Shown here one piece after another: positions 22,245 to 34,195 of a stretch of 64,000 nucleotides of DNA. The notes below the pieces were generated by a model. The model searched no databases. It saw nothing but the letters and a program-made list of their open reading frames with translations, and had not been told where the DNA came from. The DNA is taken from the NCBI RefSeq assembly GCF_024679095.1, contig NC_066509.1, positions 16,874,089 through 16,938,088 of the forward strand, written 5' to 3'. This stretch comes from Eriocheir sinensis (taxonomy: Eukaryota; Arthropoda; Malacostraca; Decapoda; Varunidae). Position 1 is the first letter of the stretch. The number at the start of each line of letters is the position of its first letter. The position numbers were made by a program, and so were the translations under genes.

Positions 22245-22850
22245 TTTATAATTTATATCAGTGATCTGGATACTGGAATTAGTAGTGATCTGTGTAAGTT
22301 TACGGATGATACAAAGATCAGCAGAGTAAGGGAATCAGTCAGATGCTATAGTATTACATACATAGAAATACATACATAGGAAGAACAGACACCAGAAGAC
22401 CTGGCGGTCTACGGCGAGGGTGTCTGTCTACTACCGCTACTACTAGTAATCTACGTGTGGTAGGACAGGATAGAATAGATGAAGGCTCCTCCCCAGTCCC
22501 ACCCACCTCTCCCTCCGGCATTGTATGACTGAATGGATAACTGGTCGGAATAACCCTTCACATAATTATTCCTTGAGCGATATTACCCTAAGCAAGTCTA
22601 GGGACCAACAGGGTACTGGGTTTCACTTTTAAGGAGCGTAAGCAATAGAAGCTCTGAATTCATCCTCAAGCTGTATTTAGCATTAGTCAGACCTTATCTC
22701 GATTAAGCGGTTCAGTTTTGGTCACTTTACTATGGAATGGACATAAAGGTAATAGAATGTGAATAGAGAAGGATGACAAAAAATATTCAACAATGGACAA
22801 ACTTGTCATATGAATAAAGTTACTTCAATCTGCGTTCTCTAGTAAGGCGA
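22245..22850 (+). pseudogene. CR1-like LINE remnant
   Basis: Broken coding fragments of a non-LTR reverse transcriptase. Near 22258-22325 is ISDLDTGISSDLCKFTDDTK, with TDD where active copies have ADD. Near 22605-22760 are pieces reading GYWVSLLRSV, LVRPYLD, a stop, then AVQFWSLYYG. Between them is unrelated or 3'-UTR-like sequence. Frameshifts and stops are many, so this is an old copy. Confidence 0.65.
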
Positions 22851-22861
22851 AGAGTGCGGAG

Positions 22862-22990
22862 ACTTAGTCGATTTTTTTTTTTCTTTTACACTGTTTACAC
22901 TTACTTAAAATGTGCAGGCTTTCATAATGATATGTGCTAGCCGGTCCCAGCTCGTTAGTGGCGCAAGCCAGGGTCCAGAGAAAGATAGGG
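22862..22990 (-). repeat. Possible SINE tail (minus)
   Basis: A T-rich tract (22871-22887) is followed by GCCGGTCCCAGCTCGTTAGTGG-type sequence and GGCGCAAGCCAGG, resembling the reverse complement of the SINE 3' body. A 32-bp segment starting ACACTGTT recurs at 23227-23260. Confidence 0.4.
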
Positions 22991-23346
22991 TCTGATCACG
23001 CGCAGCTTGAAGCCGAAGAGGGCGGGGCAAAGCGCGGCTGTGGCTGTGACGTGACACAGTGCGGGTGGCTCTCTCCCCTACCCCCTACACCATGGAGGTA
23101 TGAAGGGTAGAGTGTCTGTGAGGCGCGCGGTCAGTACTGTCATGGGTGAAGCCACCGCTCTCACCCGTCCGCCATATTGTTGTAGGAGCTGTCAATTAAG
23201 TAACATTTTTTGTTTTACCCCATTTTACACTGTTAACACTTACTTAAAATATGCAGGCGTGTCAAATGAAACTACAGTGTTACTGCTACCCATATTTGGC
23301 ATGCCAACAGGTCCTTAAGACTAGTTATTATATATTATACACAGAA

Positions 23347-23811
23347 TCACATTCCACTAAATAATACCAATTTATTCATCCTAGCTCTACTTTTGCCAGT
23401 AAACTGTCTGGCTGCATATATGTACCTGAACTGCAGACAGGTCTCCGCTACAGCCTTGATCAGTAACACAAGATGATTAGTGAACGGATCACTGTCTAAC
23501 ATGTGTTGTGCCAGGCTGCATAAGACATCCCTCTCCTGGAACTCAGACAGTGCAAGTGTTACAATGTCGTGCCAAGCATGTGTTGACAACTTTGCATATG
23601 GTTGGTCACTATACTGTAAAATTTTCTCTCTGAATTTTCTTTCACACACAAGACATATGGTAACAACATCTCTGAATGGAAAAGATAGGTGGCCTTTATT
23701 TTTAACTGAGATTAATCCGTCAGTCGCATCCAGATGTTGGGTAAATAAAGCATTGCAGCACGACTCACACTTTAAAGATCTCTTAAGTTTTAAGCTGACA
23801 AATCCGGCTAT
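23347..23811 (-). pseudogene. P-element/THAP9-like transposase C-terminal fragment
   Basis: A minus-strand frame open for about 154 codons after a stop at 23812-23814. It begins IAGFVSLKLKRSLKCESCCN and continues DGLISVKNKGHLSFPFRDVV, then TICLVCERKFRE. An IAG(F/Y)V motif, a CxxC pair, then GLI.xKN.G.L.xP...V..IC is the layout I know from the C-terminus of P-element/THAP9-type transposases. The frame has no internal stop and ends FSGM then stop. Upstream (23815 onward) I found no catalytic domain. It could be an old fragment or the last exon of a domesticated gene. Confidence in the family is moderate and based on motif memory. Confidence 0.55.
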
Positions 23812-25049
23812 TTAGCCAACGATCTTGTCAGAGAGATGTTCTTAACACTTAGATCAAATAATCAATGTGCATATGTCCTGTGCATCAGTCTTGTTTATGA
23901 AAGTCATGCACGCCTGCTAGAACATCAGATATAAAATTGAATCAATAAATAACTTACTGGTGAAAAGTAATGGATGGATCAGATTTTTTGTTCGTTTGTT
24001 CATTGCACCAAAATGCAACACAGGTAGTCAGCATTCCAGACCACACACGGAGCGACACTCCTGCCTTTACTCTAGCTGCACGAGATCTCTACAGAATTAT
24101 AGACAGAGTATGTGTGGATCGACTAGGCTCAAGACCTGACACCCCTTATCAATTATTATCTGTCCTAACTCTGACCTCGGCTTATTTCGACCTGAGTCAT
24201 CATTGCCCAATCCTTAAACAGACCTGACTCTCCATATTAACTATGTGACCTCACCCCAACCCCCCCTTTAAGACAGGGGTTGAACATGCCTTCCAACGTA
24301 GCAATATACTTCCATGACGTGTTTCATCACTACCCGGCAATCGTTGCCTAGTCCTACAAAAAGACACCTATCATCACTATAGCCGATCCAGGATTCAGGA
24401 CGTTTCCTAAGGTAGAGGAGGTAACGTTATAATTGTATTTCGTAAAGAATCCTTACAACCAAAAACTAACTAAAATTATGAGTATTCTTTTTCCTGAACA
24501 CAACATTGAATAAACAACAAAACAATAATATGAAAATACGTATAGTCATCGTTGCCAAATTGTCGTACTTAGAGCATAGTATTTACCTGTTTCTGACGCC
24601 TAATTATTGCCAAGAAACATCAGAATCTAACTTTTAACGATAACAATTAATTATGTAGTTTCGTTATTGGATCCCAGAAGACAGTTTGGGGTAGGAAGTC
24701 GGGAAATATAATCGGCTGAGTACGACTGTCTGGCAACGTTGAGTCTGTAGCTCCGAGTAGAGTCCCTTTATAGAGAGAGTCCCGACATAGGCGGCCCTGT
24801 ATATAATGCTGCTGGGCGCCATTTTTGGCCCTTCGAGCACCGCGCCGACTTTGAACTGAGGTAATAAAAACATAATTTTACCTATTTTGGAAGCGGATTC
24901 GGCTGCTTTTTAATGTAACATTGCCTTGCTGCCTAACCTTCGGCTTTGCAACATGCCACAGAGGGGATACAAAGTGTATAATTTAACTGCAAGGCCGCTG
25001 AGAAGACAGACAGAGGTGTACTAAGTCAGTCGTCTTGGGAGGACACCAT

Positions 25050-25106
25050 CGGTTATGACAGCAAGACACACACACTGCCATTGTGTGTGTCTTGCTGTCA
25101 TAACCG
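25050..25106. repeat. Perfect 25-bp hairpin, 7-nt loop
   Basis: CGGTTATGACAGCAAGACAC and five more bases at 25050-25074 are exactly complementary to 25082-25106; the loop CTGCCAT is 25075-25081. It lies inside the hAT-like element. Confidence 0.9.
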
Positions 25107-25909
25107 CCCTCCCTTTGTACTGTCTATGGAAAACTGGAAATTATTGTGAGAGAGGCACAGCTACAAGGATTGAAACAATCGTTCACATCGACCAGGTCCA
25201 GCCATCGAAGCTGATGAGGGAAGCTGTGGCCCTTATGGCCAAAATTATTGGATGTGATCTCTCCCACAGGGCTCTAGCTGTTATTACAGACTCACAATGG
25301 ATATTTCACACTCATCAAGGCCACAATCTAATAGACTGGACGTATTACAAGAGTTTAATGAACAGAAGCTTCCTTTTGGTGAGCCATACCTATCTTGGTA
25401 AAACTCTAGAATCACACCCAACTCACGCTAAAAGTTAACACATTATTTGTTTAGATTATATTTGCTAATCATCACTCTGGTAACCGTTTCCATTATTATT
25501 ATTCGTTTATGAGATTTTAAAATGCGGGGAAATACTATTTCAGCGATGATAGGTTAGGTTACTATTTGCTCATGTACGTGAAGGGTCTTCAGCTAGAAAC
25601 TCCTCTAGCTTGGGTCATAAGTGCATTTTTATTTAATAGCCTAATGTATAAGGCTGCACAGTCTTCATTTTCATGGGTACCAATGTTATTATATGTTGGA
25701 GACATGTGCATTTTCCTACAGTATTCTCTAAACCTAGCTATTTTGACCCTCAAGCAAAATGAAACACGTTTACATGGCCTTAGTATTTTACTGAATTATT
25801 TTTTTAATCAACAATAGGCATTTAAATTAAATTAAATGTTACTGAGTAATAATCATTGATGACTTATCTTCACAATACCTTGGAATCGCACAAAACATTT
25901 ATTGCAGCA

Positions 25910-25915
<6 letters not shown>

Positions 25916-25981
<66 letters not shown>
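25916..25981. repeat. (GT)n microsatellite
   Basis: A GT tract inside the hAT-like element. Confidence 0.97.
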
Positions 25982-25982
<1 letters not shown>

Positions 25983-26812
25983 ACACAATAAAGAAAGCAG
26001 CACCCCCAGATAATTAGTTTACGCTAATTTTCGCTCCATATGCTAAAGTTTACTGCAAGTAGGTAATGGAAAGGAAGCAAAGTGCCTTTGCATTGATGGA
26101 GCTTGGGTAGTGTGCCAGCCACGTGGCCCATGACAAGTATATCAAGGCTCATGACGTTCACAGGCAGCGTCCCTCCTTGCAGGCAAGGGTCAGGCGATGA
26201 AGGGATATGTAGGTAATAGAAAGACTTCCCCAATTGCTGCCGATAATGTTTTACAGCGATAAGTGTTGCTAAATCCATCCATCACAGCAGCAACACTCAA
26301 AGAGAAGTACCCAGACTTGTGTGAAGTCTCTCAGTACCTTCTGAGCGCTGCCGCCTCTCAAGGTCGTCAGCAACCCGCCGTGACACGCATATATCACAGG
26401 CTACGTGGGTTACTGAGTGCCTATACTGAGACAATGGCTGATCGTAAGGCTAATAATAATCTCCTGTCACCTTCTTACGGCACATTCCAACGGCTGGTGA
26501 CCAAATTATGGTAAAGTATAAGGGCGTAATATTACGGTGGGTTGGCGATACCTGTTGATGTAGACACAAACTGCCTCTAATATACTTTCCCAGAGCTCGT
26601 TGGGCGCTGGCTCCCTGCTGGCTGTTAGAGGAAGGTGTGCAGGTCTGACACAAGTGTGCTAAGTTTCATTGGACGACCCGTATGGCTGTGAAACAGAAAT
26701 ACAAAAGAGAGCGTGTGCTAGCGTTTGAAAAGCGCGGCGAAAACAGTGCCGATAATGGCGTCCAAATCTTAGGTTATCGGGACTCTCTCTATCAAGGGAC
26801 TCTAGCTCCGAG

Positions 26813-27282
26813 GCCAGAGGCAGCGCGCACGCCATTTTGAGGGTATCAGATACCTTAAATAGCATATTTTTACTGCACAAAGCAGGTGATGTTACTTATT
26901 GTGGCTACGTAAGCTTTCATATTCATCTATTTGTGTATATTTCACAGTGGCAAAACTTAAATTACTAGTTTCATTTTTACCAGTGACACGAACTTGTGAC
27001 TGTTTTTCACAATAGAATTTCACTCTAATAAGTGAATCAGACCCCACAGAAATATTACCAGTGTGTGTATGAACGAATACAAAGACAAGCACATACTTTG
27101 ATTTAACTCTAGGATGTCTCGTGGATCATTAATAAATAAAGACAAAATATCCGGATAGGCCACTCTTTAGCCCGTTACCTTCAATGGCCCCAATAACAGT
27201 CCCTGCGCCAAGTTTGTACCCCACATTTTGTTGTTGTTAGGTGCGCCTATACCTCCATGCCCTACCCCTCCCTCAGACACAC
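26813..27282. other. Anonymous stretch
   Basis: AT-rich, with no recognisable gene or repeat family. Confidence 0.45.
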
Positions 27283-27299
27283 ACGCACACACACACACA

Positions 27300-27375
<76 letters not shown>
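27283..27375. repeat. (CA)n(CT)n microsatellite at 3' end of LINE A
   Basis: A CA tract followed by CT units to 27375, directly touching the A/T-rich tail of LINE A. On the LINE strand the tail reads AAATAAAATAAA then (GA)n then (GT)n. Confidence 0.95.
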
Positions 27376-27377
<2 letters not shown>

Positions 27378-27551
27378 ATTTTATTTTTATTTACACAGAC
27401 ACTTGGTTACATCAGGGCCTAGTACCTATAACATTACATTATATGGCGGCACTAGTTTCTAGGCTAAAGGGAACATAGTTGGTATCCCCTATCTGAAAGC
27501 CTAACCTGTTCACAAATTGTTCAGCCACTGGTTCACAAACAGTTTATATTG

Positions 27552-29050
27552 TTACCGGTGTGTGAACTGCTGAGGCAGCTGACCGGACGCAAGGAGACTG
27601 TTCCATGTCTGCACGTAAGTGTTTATAAACTGCCTCTGGTAGTGAGTTGTCCGGCATCGCTGTACCACCAGAGCCGTGGGTGCCGCCTCCGCTGACCGGG
27701 TGTTGGCTGTCACCTCCTGCCTGGCTGGCGCAGCGTCCTCAGGTGTTCCACTCCCTCCTGCTGTATTTTGTACAGAGTGGTGAGGCCGGCCACGTCTCGC
27801 CGGTGTTGGAGGGTCTGCAGGGTCGGTAGGTGCTCCGGTTGTCGATCCGCGATGATCCTCCACGCCCTCTCCTGGATCTTGTCGAGGAGCGCGAGATGGG
27901 TACTGGCAGCTCCCCCCCACGTTAGGCACGAATACTCAAGGGAGGATCGGATTTGTGCCTTGTATAAGACCTCGCGCCCTCGACTGTCCATCAGCCAGGA
28001 GATTCTGCGTAGGGACGTCAGCTTCCGTGAGGCTGCCTTTGCCAGCTGCTGGATGTGCGTGCGGAAGGTCAGCCTGGAGTCATATGTGAGGCCCAGCACC
28101 TCCACTTCCTCACGTGGCGTCAGCTTGAGTCCCTCAAATTCAAGCTGGAGATCCACAGGTGTCCTGGCCACTACCAGCAGCTGAGTTTTTGCTGGGGCAA
28201 ACTTAACTTGCCACTTACTCCCCCAATCTGCAATTCGCCGGAGTGTGGCTCTTAGTTGGCGTGCTGCCTGGGCCTCTCCTCCTGGCTCTATTTTGTGAGT
28301 CAAAGTGATGTCATCGGCGAACGCTTTGGCACTAGGAACAAGATGGAGGAGGTCATTTATGTACATGTTCCATAGAAGTGGCCCGATGACGCTGCCTTGT
28401 GGCACGCCGGCGTGGATCCGTTGTGGGGAGGACTTGTGCCCATTGAGGACTACTTGAAGGTGGCGTTCCTCTAAGTAATTTTTCATCAGGCACAGAAGCT
28501 TTCCCTCCAATCCGGCTGCTCTCATTTTTTCTAATAGGGCGGTGTGCCACACTCGGTCAAATGCACCCTCAATGTCTAGTGCCAGAGCAGCAGTGGCTCT
28601 TCCTTGGTCCAGCTGTGAACTCCATTCGTTGGATAGTAGTAGGTGGAGATCGGCTGCTGACCGGTTTTTCCTGAAGCCGAACTGCCTGGCACTCAACAGA
28701 TAGTGCCTATCCAGGTGTCTAGTGATCCGCTCAGCCACTATTCCCTCCAACACTTTTGCCACTGCTGATAGGAGGGACACCGGCCTGTAGTTCCTCACGT
28801 CCGTTCGGTCGTTCTTCTTGTGCACAGGAACAACATGGCTAGTCTTCCACTTCTGCGGCCAGGTGGAGGTATGAAGGCATTGGTTGAATATCTTGGAGAG
28901 GGAAAGAGCGAGTTCCTTGGCACACTGACGCAGGAGGCGGGGGCTGATATTGTCCGGGCCAACAGCCTTATCTGCGTCTAAGGCCTTCAGTGCCAGATAC
29001 ACCTCCACCTCCGTTGTTGAGAGGCTTGTCAACTTTTCTTTTGTAACTGA
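27552..29050 (-). pseudogene. LINE A reverse transcriptase
   Basis: The RT half of a non-LTR retrotransposon. In the main frame (27710-29032): VGPDNISPRLLRQCA, VPVHKKNDRTDVRNYRPVSL, RQFGFRKNRSAADL, ALDIEGAFDRVWH, GVPQGSVIGPLLWN, the catalytic box AKAFADDITLTH and the C-terminal helix DKIQERAWRII. A frameshift near 27715-27740 moves the last 50-60 codons into the frame ending at 27552 (FINTYVQTWNSLL). Another frameshift near 29045-29055 separates it from the endonuclease frame, since VTKEKLTSLST reads through in the RT frame. With only two visible frameshifts this is a young copy. Confidence 0.88.
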
Positions 29051-30321
29051 AGGAGAGTCGGTGGCTCTTTTTCTGGGTGAGGGGTCATTTTGGCAGCAAA
29101 AGTCTTGGCAAACAACTCTACTTTTTCTTTATTGTTCAGTGCCATGGTGCCATCCTCTCTTCTCAAGGTCGGAACTGTGCCTTCTTGCACCTCACCTTGA
29201 TGTTCCTTAACCAGGTGCCACCACTGCTTGCTCCCTACCTGGCCTCCTTTTAGTTTGTTTTTTGTGGCAGTCACCCATTGGTCCTTAGCCCAGGCCTGGG
29301 CGTCTTGCATTTGGGCTGCTGCCTCCCTGTGCCTCCTCTTGTTGAAGGCAGTTGGGTTACGCTTATACGTTAGCCAAGCGCGGTGTTTGGCGTCTGATGC
29401 TACACGACACCTCGGGCCGAACCACGGCTGGTCGGACGGCTTGGATCTGTACTCGCGGTGTGGCACCCACCGGTGTTGCTCCTTGAGGACAGCTTCAGTG
29501 AACTGGTGCACCTGCTGCTCCACGCTGCCACTCAGAACCGCGTCCCAGTCCAGCTGTTGCAGGGCTGTGCGCAGCCTCCCCCAGTCAGTTGCCCCCCAGC
29601 GCCACAGAGTCCTTGTGGTGCTCTCCTCCCGGTGACGCTTGAATGCCACCTTGGCGAGAACGGCCACATGATCTGAGGTACCCACATAGCCCAGCGGGTG
29701 GCATTGCACAGTGTTTGGAGGGAGGTCAGTGACGACAGGATCCAGCGAGGATCCGGAGTTGTGTGTGGGGAAGTTAACATAGTTGTCCAAGTCGTACACT
29801 GCTAGTAAGTTGTCGAACTCCCTTTGTGCTGTGCGCTGATTTAGGTCCCCTACTATAATAATGTTGTCACACTTATTTACAGTCAGAATATTATCAATGT
29901 TATTCAATAAAAAGTTGAAGACAGCAGGACCTTGTGCCGGAGGTCTGTAGCATCCACAACACAAAATGCCCGCGCCATTATTGTTTATTATTTTGAACAA
30001 GATTATTTCTAAGTTTTCAGGAATGTCACACTCTATAAGTTGTACACTCAGTGACTCCTTGTGGCACAACGCAACACCGCCTCCTTGTGATGATCGATCT
30101 TTTCTGTACCACTTAGAGTAGCCTTTAATTCTAGCATAGTTTTCAGGCACTGTGTCATTTAGAAAAGTTTCACTCAGAAATACTACATCGGCATTATTTT
30201 TTATCACATACTGATGTGTGAGCTCACCAATGTTAGTATGGAATCCCCTTAAATTGGCAGATACTATTCTTATTTCACTATTACGCTGCCTGTGCGCCAC
30301 TGAACTGTTCGTAGTAGGCAT
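29029..30321 (-). pseudogene. LINE A endonuclease domain (ORF2 N-terminal half)
   Basis: An apurinic-like EEP endonuclease of a non-LTR retrotransposon, open for 430 codons from ATG at 30321. Motifs are RIVSANLRGFHTNIGEL, FLSETFLND (catalytic Glu), RSSQGGGVALCH, CCGCYRPPAQGP, IIVGDLNQR (Asp/Asn), NSGSSLDPVVTD and YVGTSDHVAV (SDH). A linker RPSDQPWFG-type segment follows (SKPSDQPWFGPRCR). The domain itself looks intact. It is separated from the RT by a frameshift near 29050, so ORF2 as a whole is not continuous. It runs in the same order and strand as LINE B and is related to it. Confidence 0.88.
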
Positions 30322-30426
30322 TTTGCTGGCCTAGAAACACAGGGGAGTGAGGAAAGTTGTTTTGTTGCAGCTGAAGAGGCACGTGCTGGGTCTGGGGGTT
30401 TGTCTGGGGAAGAGGATGGTGTTGGG

Positions 30427-30441
30427 TCTCTCTCTCTCTCT
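30427..30441. repeat. Short (TC)n between LINE A and LINE B
   Basis: About seven TC units. On the minus strand this is the GA tract that follows the tail of LINE B and precedes the 5' end of LINE A. Confidence 0.85.
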
Positions 30442-30598
30442 TTTTTATTTTTTTATTTAAACGTGTTCAGTACATTAGTACATGGCAGTATTATTTGTCT
30501 ATGCTAAAGTTCCCCCGACCGTTGGGGAGCTATTTAAAAGCTTCTGCCGATTATATTATACAATTATTATACAATATATTATACAATTATATACATAT

Positions 30599-32170
30599 TT
30601 ACGGTGGGTGTAGGAGTAGCCACCTGTGGGACGCAACCTTCATCTGCTGAGTGGACAGTTGTGTCACATCCACATCAGCAGTGAGGTTGTTCCACCACAC
30701 CACCGCTGCGATGGAGAAGGCACGTTGGTGGGTGCTGGAGCGGGCCATTGGCACTTCCAAGAGGGAGGCGTTGCTCAGCACCGTTCTCGTGCTGCGCTCA
30801 GACCTCCTCCAGGTAGCCCTCAGGTCCGTCAGGTGGGGCACTAGGCCCACTTGTGCCTTGTGTAGCACCGTCAGGGCAGCGACGCGGCGACGGTGCTCCA
30901 GGCTATTCAGCTGGTTCGTGGCTGGTCTTGCCCTTCCTTCGTGTGGGTGTTGTTGTTGTTGTTGTTGTCGCTGTGTCTCCCACTGGCTCGGTCGGTGATG
31001 CTGGGTGCCGTTGATGAGGCGTTCAGCCCTCCTCTGCACCTTGTCTAGCAGGTTGAGGTGGCAGCGGGCGCTGGCCATCCAGGTGAGCGGTGCATACTCC
31101 ATCACTGGACGGACTTGTGCCTTATAGAGGGTGTTCAGGCCTTCAGCATCGAGGAGGTTCTTCATGCGGCGCAGGAGGTTCACCTTCTGGGAGGCTTTTT
31201 GCGCCACCCTTTCAAGGTGACGGTCAAACCGCAGCTGGGAGTCCACCTCCACGCCCAGGATGTCGACGCTGGACTGCAGAGGATGGTGTCATTCCTGAAT
31301 CTCAGTCTGCCGTGGAGTTGCCTCGCGTCCTCCGAGAACGTGATATTACCATGGCCTGGGTTTTGTCAGGGGCAAACCTGACTTGCCACCTCTTTCCCCA
31401 GGCCATTATGTCTGCCAACTGTCTGTTGACGAACTCTATCACGTCCTGGGCTTCCTCCCTCTTGTATGTTCTGGAGAGGGTGCAGTCGTCGGCGTAAGCG
31501 CTTGCTGCCGGGATGGTTTGCAGGAGGTCGTTAAAGTATATGTTCCACAGAATAGGTCCAAGGACGGACCCCTGTGGAACGGAGGCCTCCACCGGGAAGC
31601 TGGTCGAGGTGCTTCCGTTGACTGCTACGTGGAGGCTCCTGCCTAACAGGTAGTTTGAGAGCAGGCGCAGCAGGTCCCCCGTGATGCCTAGTTGCTGTAG
31701 CTTCGCCGTCAGACCGCGGTGCCAAACGGAGTCGAACGCGCCAGCTATATCCAGGGCAATCACGAGAGAGGGTGGCTGTCATCAAGGGCGTCATGCCAGG
31801 ACTTTGAGAGGAGAAGGAGGAGGTCTGAGGTAGAGGCCCTTCCGAAAACCAAACTGCTTCGGTGACTGCAGGTGGTTTTCCTCGAGGAAGGATGTCAATT
31901 GCTCTCGATGATCCTCTCAAATATCTTGCTGATGATTGGGAGGAGTGATATTGGCCTGTAATTGCCTGGCTCGGACCTGGATTTTTTCTTGTGTACGGGT
32001 GTGACTCTGGCCTCCTTCCACTGTGCAGGCCACACCCCGCTCTGCAGGCATCGCCGGAAGATCTGGGCGAGGGGGCTGGTGAGCTCATCGGAGCATCGCC
32101 GCAGTAAGTATGGACTCACGCTGTCAGGGCCTGGCGCCTTCCTGGTGTTGACGCCTCAGATGTCTCCTGA
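30599..32170 (-). pseudogene. LINE B reverse transcriptase, several frameshifts
   Basis: RT fragments in shifting minus-strand frames. 31895-32119 has SPYLLRRCSDEL and GNYRPISLLPIISKIFERII; 31302-31763 has [28 protein letters not shown] and the catalytic SAYADDCTLS; 30599-31252 is an intact C-terminus (DKVQRRAERLING, then AAVVWWNNL). At least three frameshifts lie near 31290, 31770-31880 and 32130. The protein is clearly related to LINE A. Confidence 0.85.
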
Positions 32171-32178
32171 CAGCGTCC

Positions 32179-33473
32179 TCAGAGATTAGCACATTCTCTA
32201 GTCTTGAGGCGATGAGTTGGGGAGGTGGGCGGCTGCCTGTCGGGCTCCTGGGTTGTCATCTTTTGACTGAAGTGACAGGCCAGCAGGTCAGCCTTTTCCC
32301 GGCTGGTGATGGCCAGGTCTCCGTCAGGTTTCCTCAGGGCGGGATACGTTCCTGGGGTATGGCCTTGCTGTTCCTTCACCAGCCCCCACCACTGTTTCTG
32401 GGTCGGTTTGGTTAGAGGACAGCTTTCCTCCTGTCGGCGTCCCACCTTTCTTTTGCCCACTTTGCTGTCCTCGTCATATTTGTGCAGGCTCGTCTGTGTT
32501 GGGCCTTATTTTCCTGCGTGGGGTGTCTTTTATATCTTGTCCAAGCCTTGTGTTTCCTTTCGGCTGCAATACGGCACCTGTACCCGAACCAAGGCTGGTC
32601 TTTTGGGCTGGATGAGTAGGTGCGGTGGGGGACGTGTTGCTGCTGGACGGTATTGAGGACAGTGGTGAGGGCGGAGACGTCATGTTGTGGGTCACCGTTA
32701 AGGACTGTGCCCCAAGCAGTCGCTGCCAGGGCCTGCCTTGCAGCCGTCCAGTCCGCGCGGTCCCACAGCCAGATGAGTCGCTGGTGTTCCTCTTCACGCG
32801 CTGGGGCCAGGCTGATGGTGGTGAGTATGGCATTGTGGTCGGAACTGCCCACACGGTCTAGTGGGCAGCACAGCACGCAGTCACTCGGCAGGTCTGTGAG
32901 CACAGGGTCCAGGGAGCCTCCTCGCTGATGTGTCGGGAACTCAACATGGTTGTGCAATCCATGCACCGCTGTGAGCTCGGTGAAGGCCCTCGCCACCAGG
33001 TGTTGATTTAGGTCGCCCACAACCATCGCGTACTGACAGCTGTGGGCAGCCATAAGGTCGTCCAGGTGCTCTGTGAGGTAGGTGAGGGGGGCGCTGCCTT
33101 GCCACTGTGGCCGGTACATGGCACAGAGTAGCGCGCTCCTGTCCTCGAGAATGATGCGGAGGAACATCATCTCCATTTCCAGGGGAGTGTCTGTGGTGAG
33201 GGCGTCCATCTGCAGGCCGTTTCGGTGGCAAACAGCAATGCCTCCCCCCTGTCCTGTGTGGCGGTCTCGTCTGGCCCAGTGCGAGTACCCGGGGATCTTA
33301 TCACAGGTGGTGGCACATGTGTCGTCCAGGAAGGTCTCCACTGTCACCACTATGTCGATGTGGTGCCTGAGGACGAAGGCGTGTGTCAGCTCCCCGATGT
33401 TGGTCCTAAAGCCTCGTACGTTGGCGGACAGAATCTTGAGGCCGCTGGTGTCCGTATCGCCTTATCGGATCAG
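32179..33473 (-). pseudogene. LINE B endonuclease and linker
   Basis: An EEP endonuclease (frame 32412-33473) carrying LKILSANVRGFRTNIGEL, VTVETFLDD, GQGGGIAVCH, MVVGDLNQH, GGSLDPVLTD and RVGSSDHNAI, followed by the SPKDQPWFG linker. The frame closes early (a stop near 32412) and the linker resumes in another frame at 32179-32460. It begins directly after the in-frame stop of ORF1. Confidence 0.85.
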
Positions 33474-34195
33474 CGGAAGGGGAGTGTGCGGGGGATGAGG
33501 CCAGGATGGGTAGGGCGGGGCGTGCACCGCTTGCTGGTAGGGAGCAGGCTGGGTGATGGGTGGCTGGTGTTCAGACAGGATTGCTCGAAGCAGTCGTTCC
33601 TGTCTGATGTCGGCGGCTCGAGCGTAACACTCGTCATCGGTGTGTCCTCGCCGCTGGCAATACGCACACTCTAGACTTCGCTTTGCTTCTGCCTGCCTCT
33701 TGCGACACTGGTCAGCGAGGTGCCCACGTCGGCCACAGAAGTCGCAGATGGTCTCAGAGCAGTGATTAACTGTGTGGCTGCGCTGACGGCACCTGCCACA
33801 GAAGGGTGGTGAGGCCTGAGTCCAGAGGGGTTGGGGCGATGGTGTGTGTGTGGTGTGTCTCCGCGTCCTCGGTTGTAGTGGTGATGGTGGCGGGGAGGAC
33901 GGGAGGGGGTAGGAGGAGTGGATCGGCTGGGAGAGGGGGGGTTTCTGTTTCTGACAGAGGGCGGGGGGGTCTGTGTGGCCTGGGTGGGTTGGCCCGGCCG
34001 GCGAGGGGGTGGGGCTGTCTCGGCGTCTTCTGGGGGGTCGTGAGTCACCTTCCTCAGTGCTCTAGGCTTCCCTGATTCCCACCAGCCGCGCCACCTGGGG
34101 TGGGAGGAGCACACCTCCTGCCAGTCCTGGTCAATTTTACTTGGCAGGGCACTTGTAGCTTGTGTGGTGGGGGGAGGGATGGGGGTTTCCTGTTC

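Larger units (their letters stand above)
24758..26804. mobile_element. hAT-like DNA transposon with perfect 8-bp target duplication
   Basis: The ends are inverted repeats of 28 bp with one mismatch. The left end starts TAGAGTCCCTTTATAGAGAG and the right end, read inward on the minus strand, starts TAGAGTCCCTTGATAGAGAG. Both are flanked by the same 8 bases GCTCCGAG (24750-24757 and 26805-26812). TAG...CTA ends with an 8-bp duplication fit the hAT superfamily. The 2047-bp interior has no recognisable transposase, so it is probably non-autonomous. It contains a perfect 25-bp hairpin, a (GT)n tract and several anonymous frames (25055-25438, 26263-26514). Confidence 0.88.
27376..30426 (-). mobile_element. 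LINE A (non-LTR retrotransposon), nearly complete ORF2
   Basis: The whole element runs from about 30426 (5', directly beside a short GA tract) to 27376 (3', A/T-rich tail beside a long GA tract). It contains the endonuclease and RT listed separately. No ORF1 was found, because only about 100 bp precede the ORF2 start, so the copy is 5'-truncated in ORF1. It is bracketed on both sides by (GA)n on its own strand. Confidence 0.8.
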
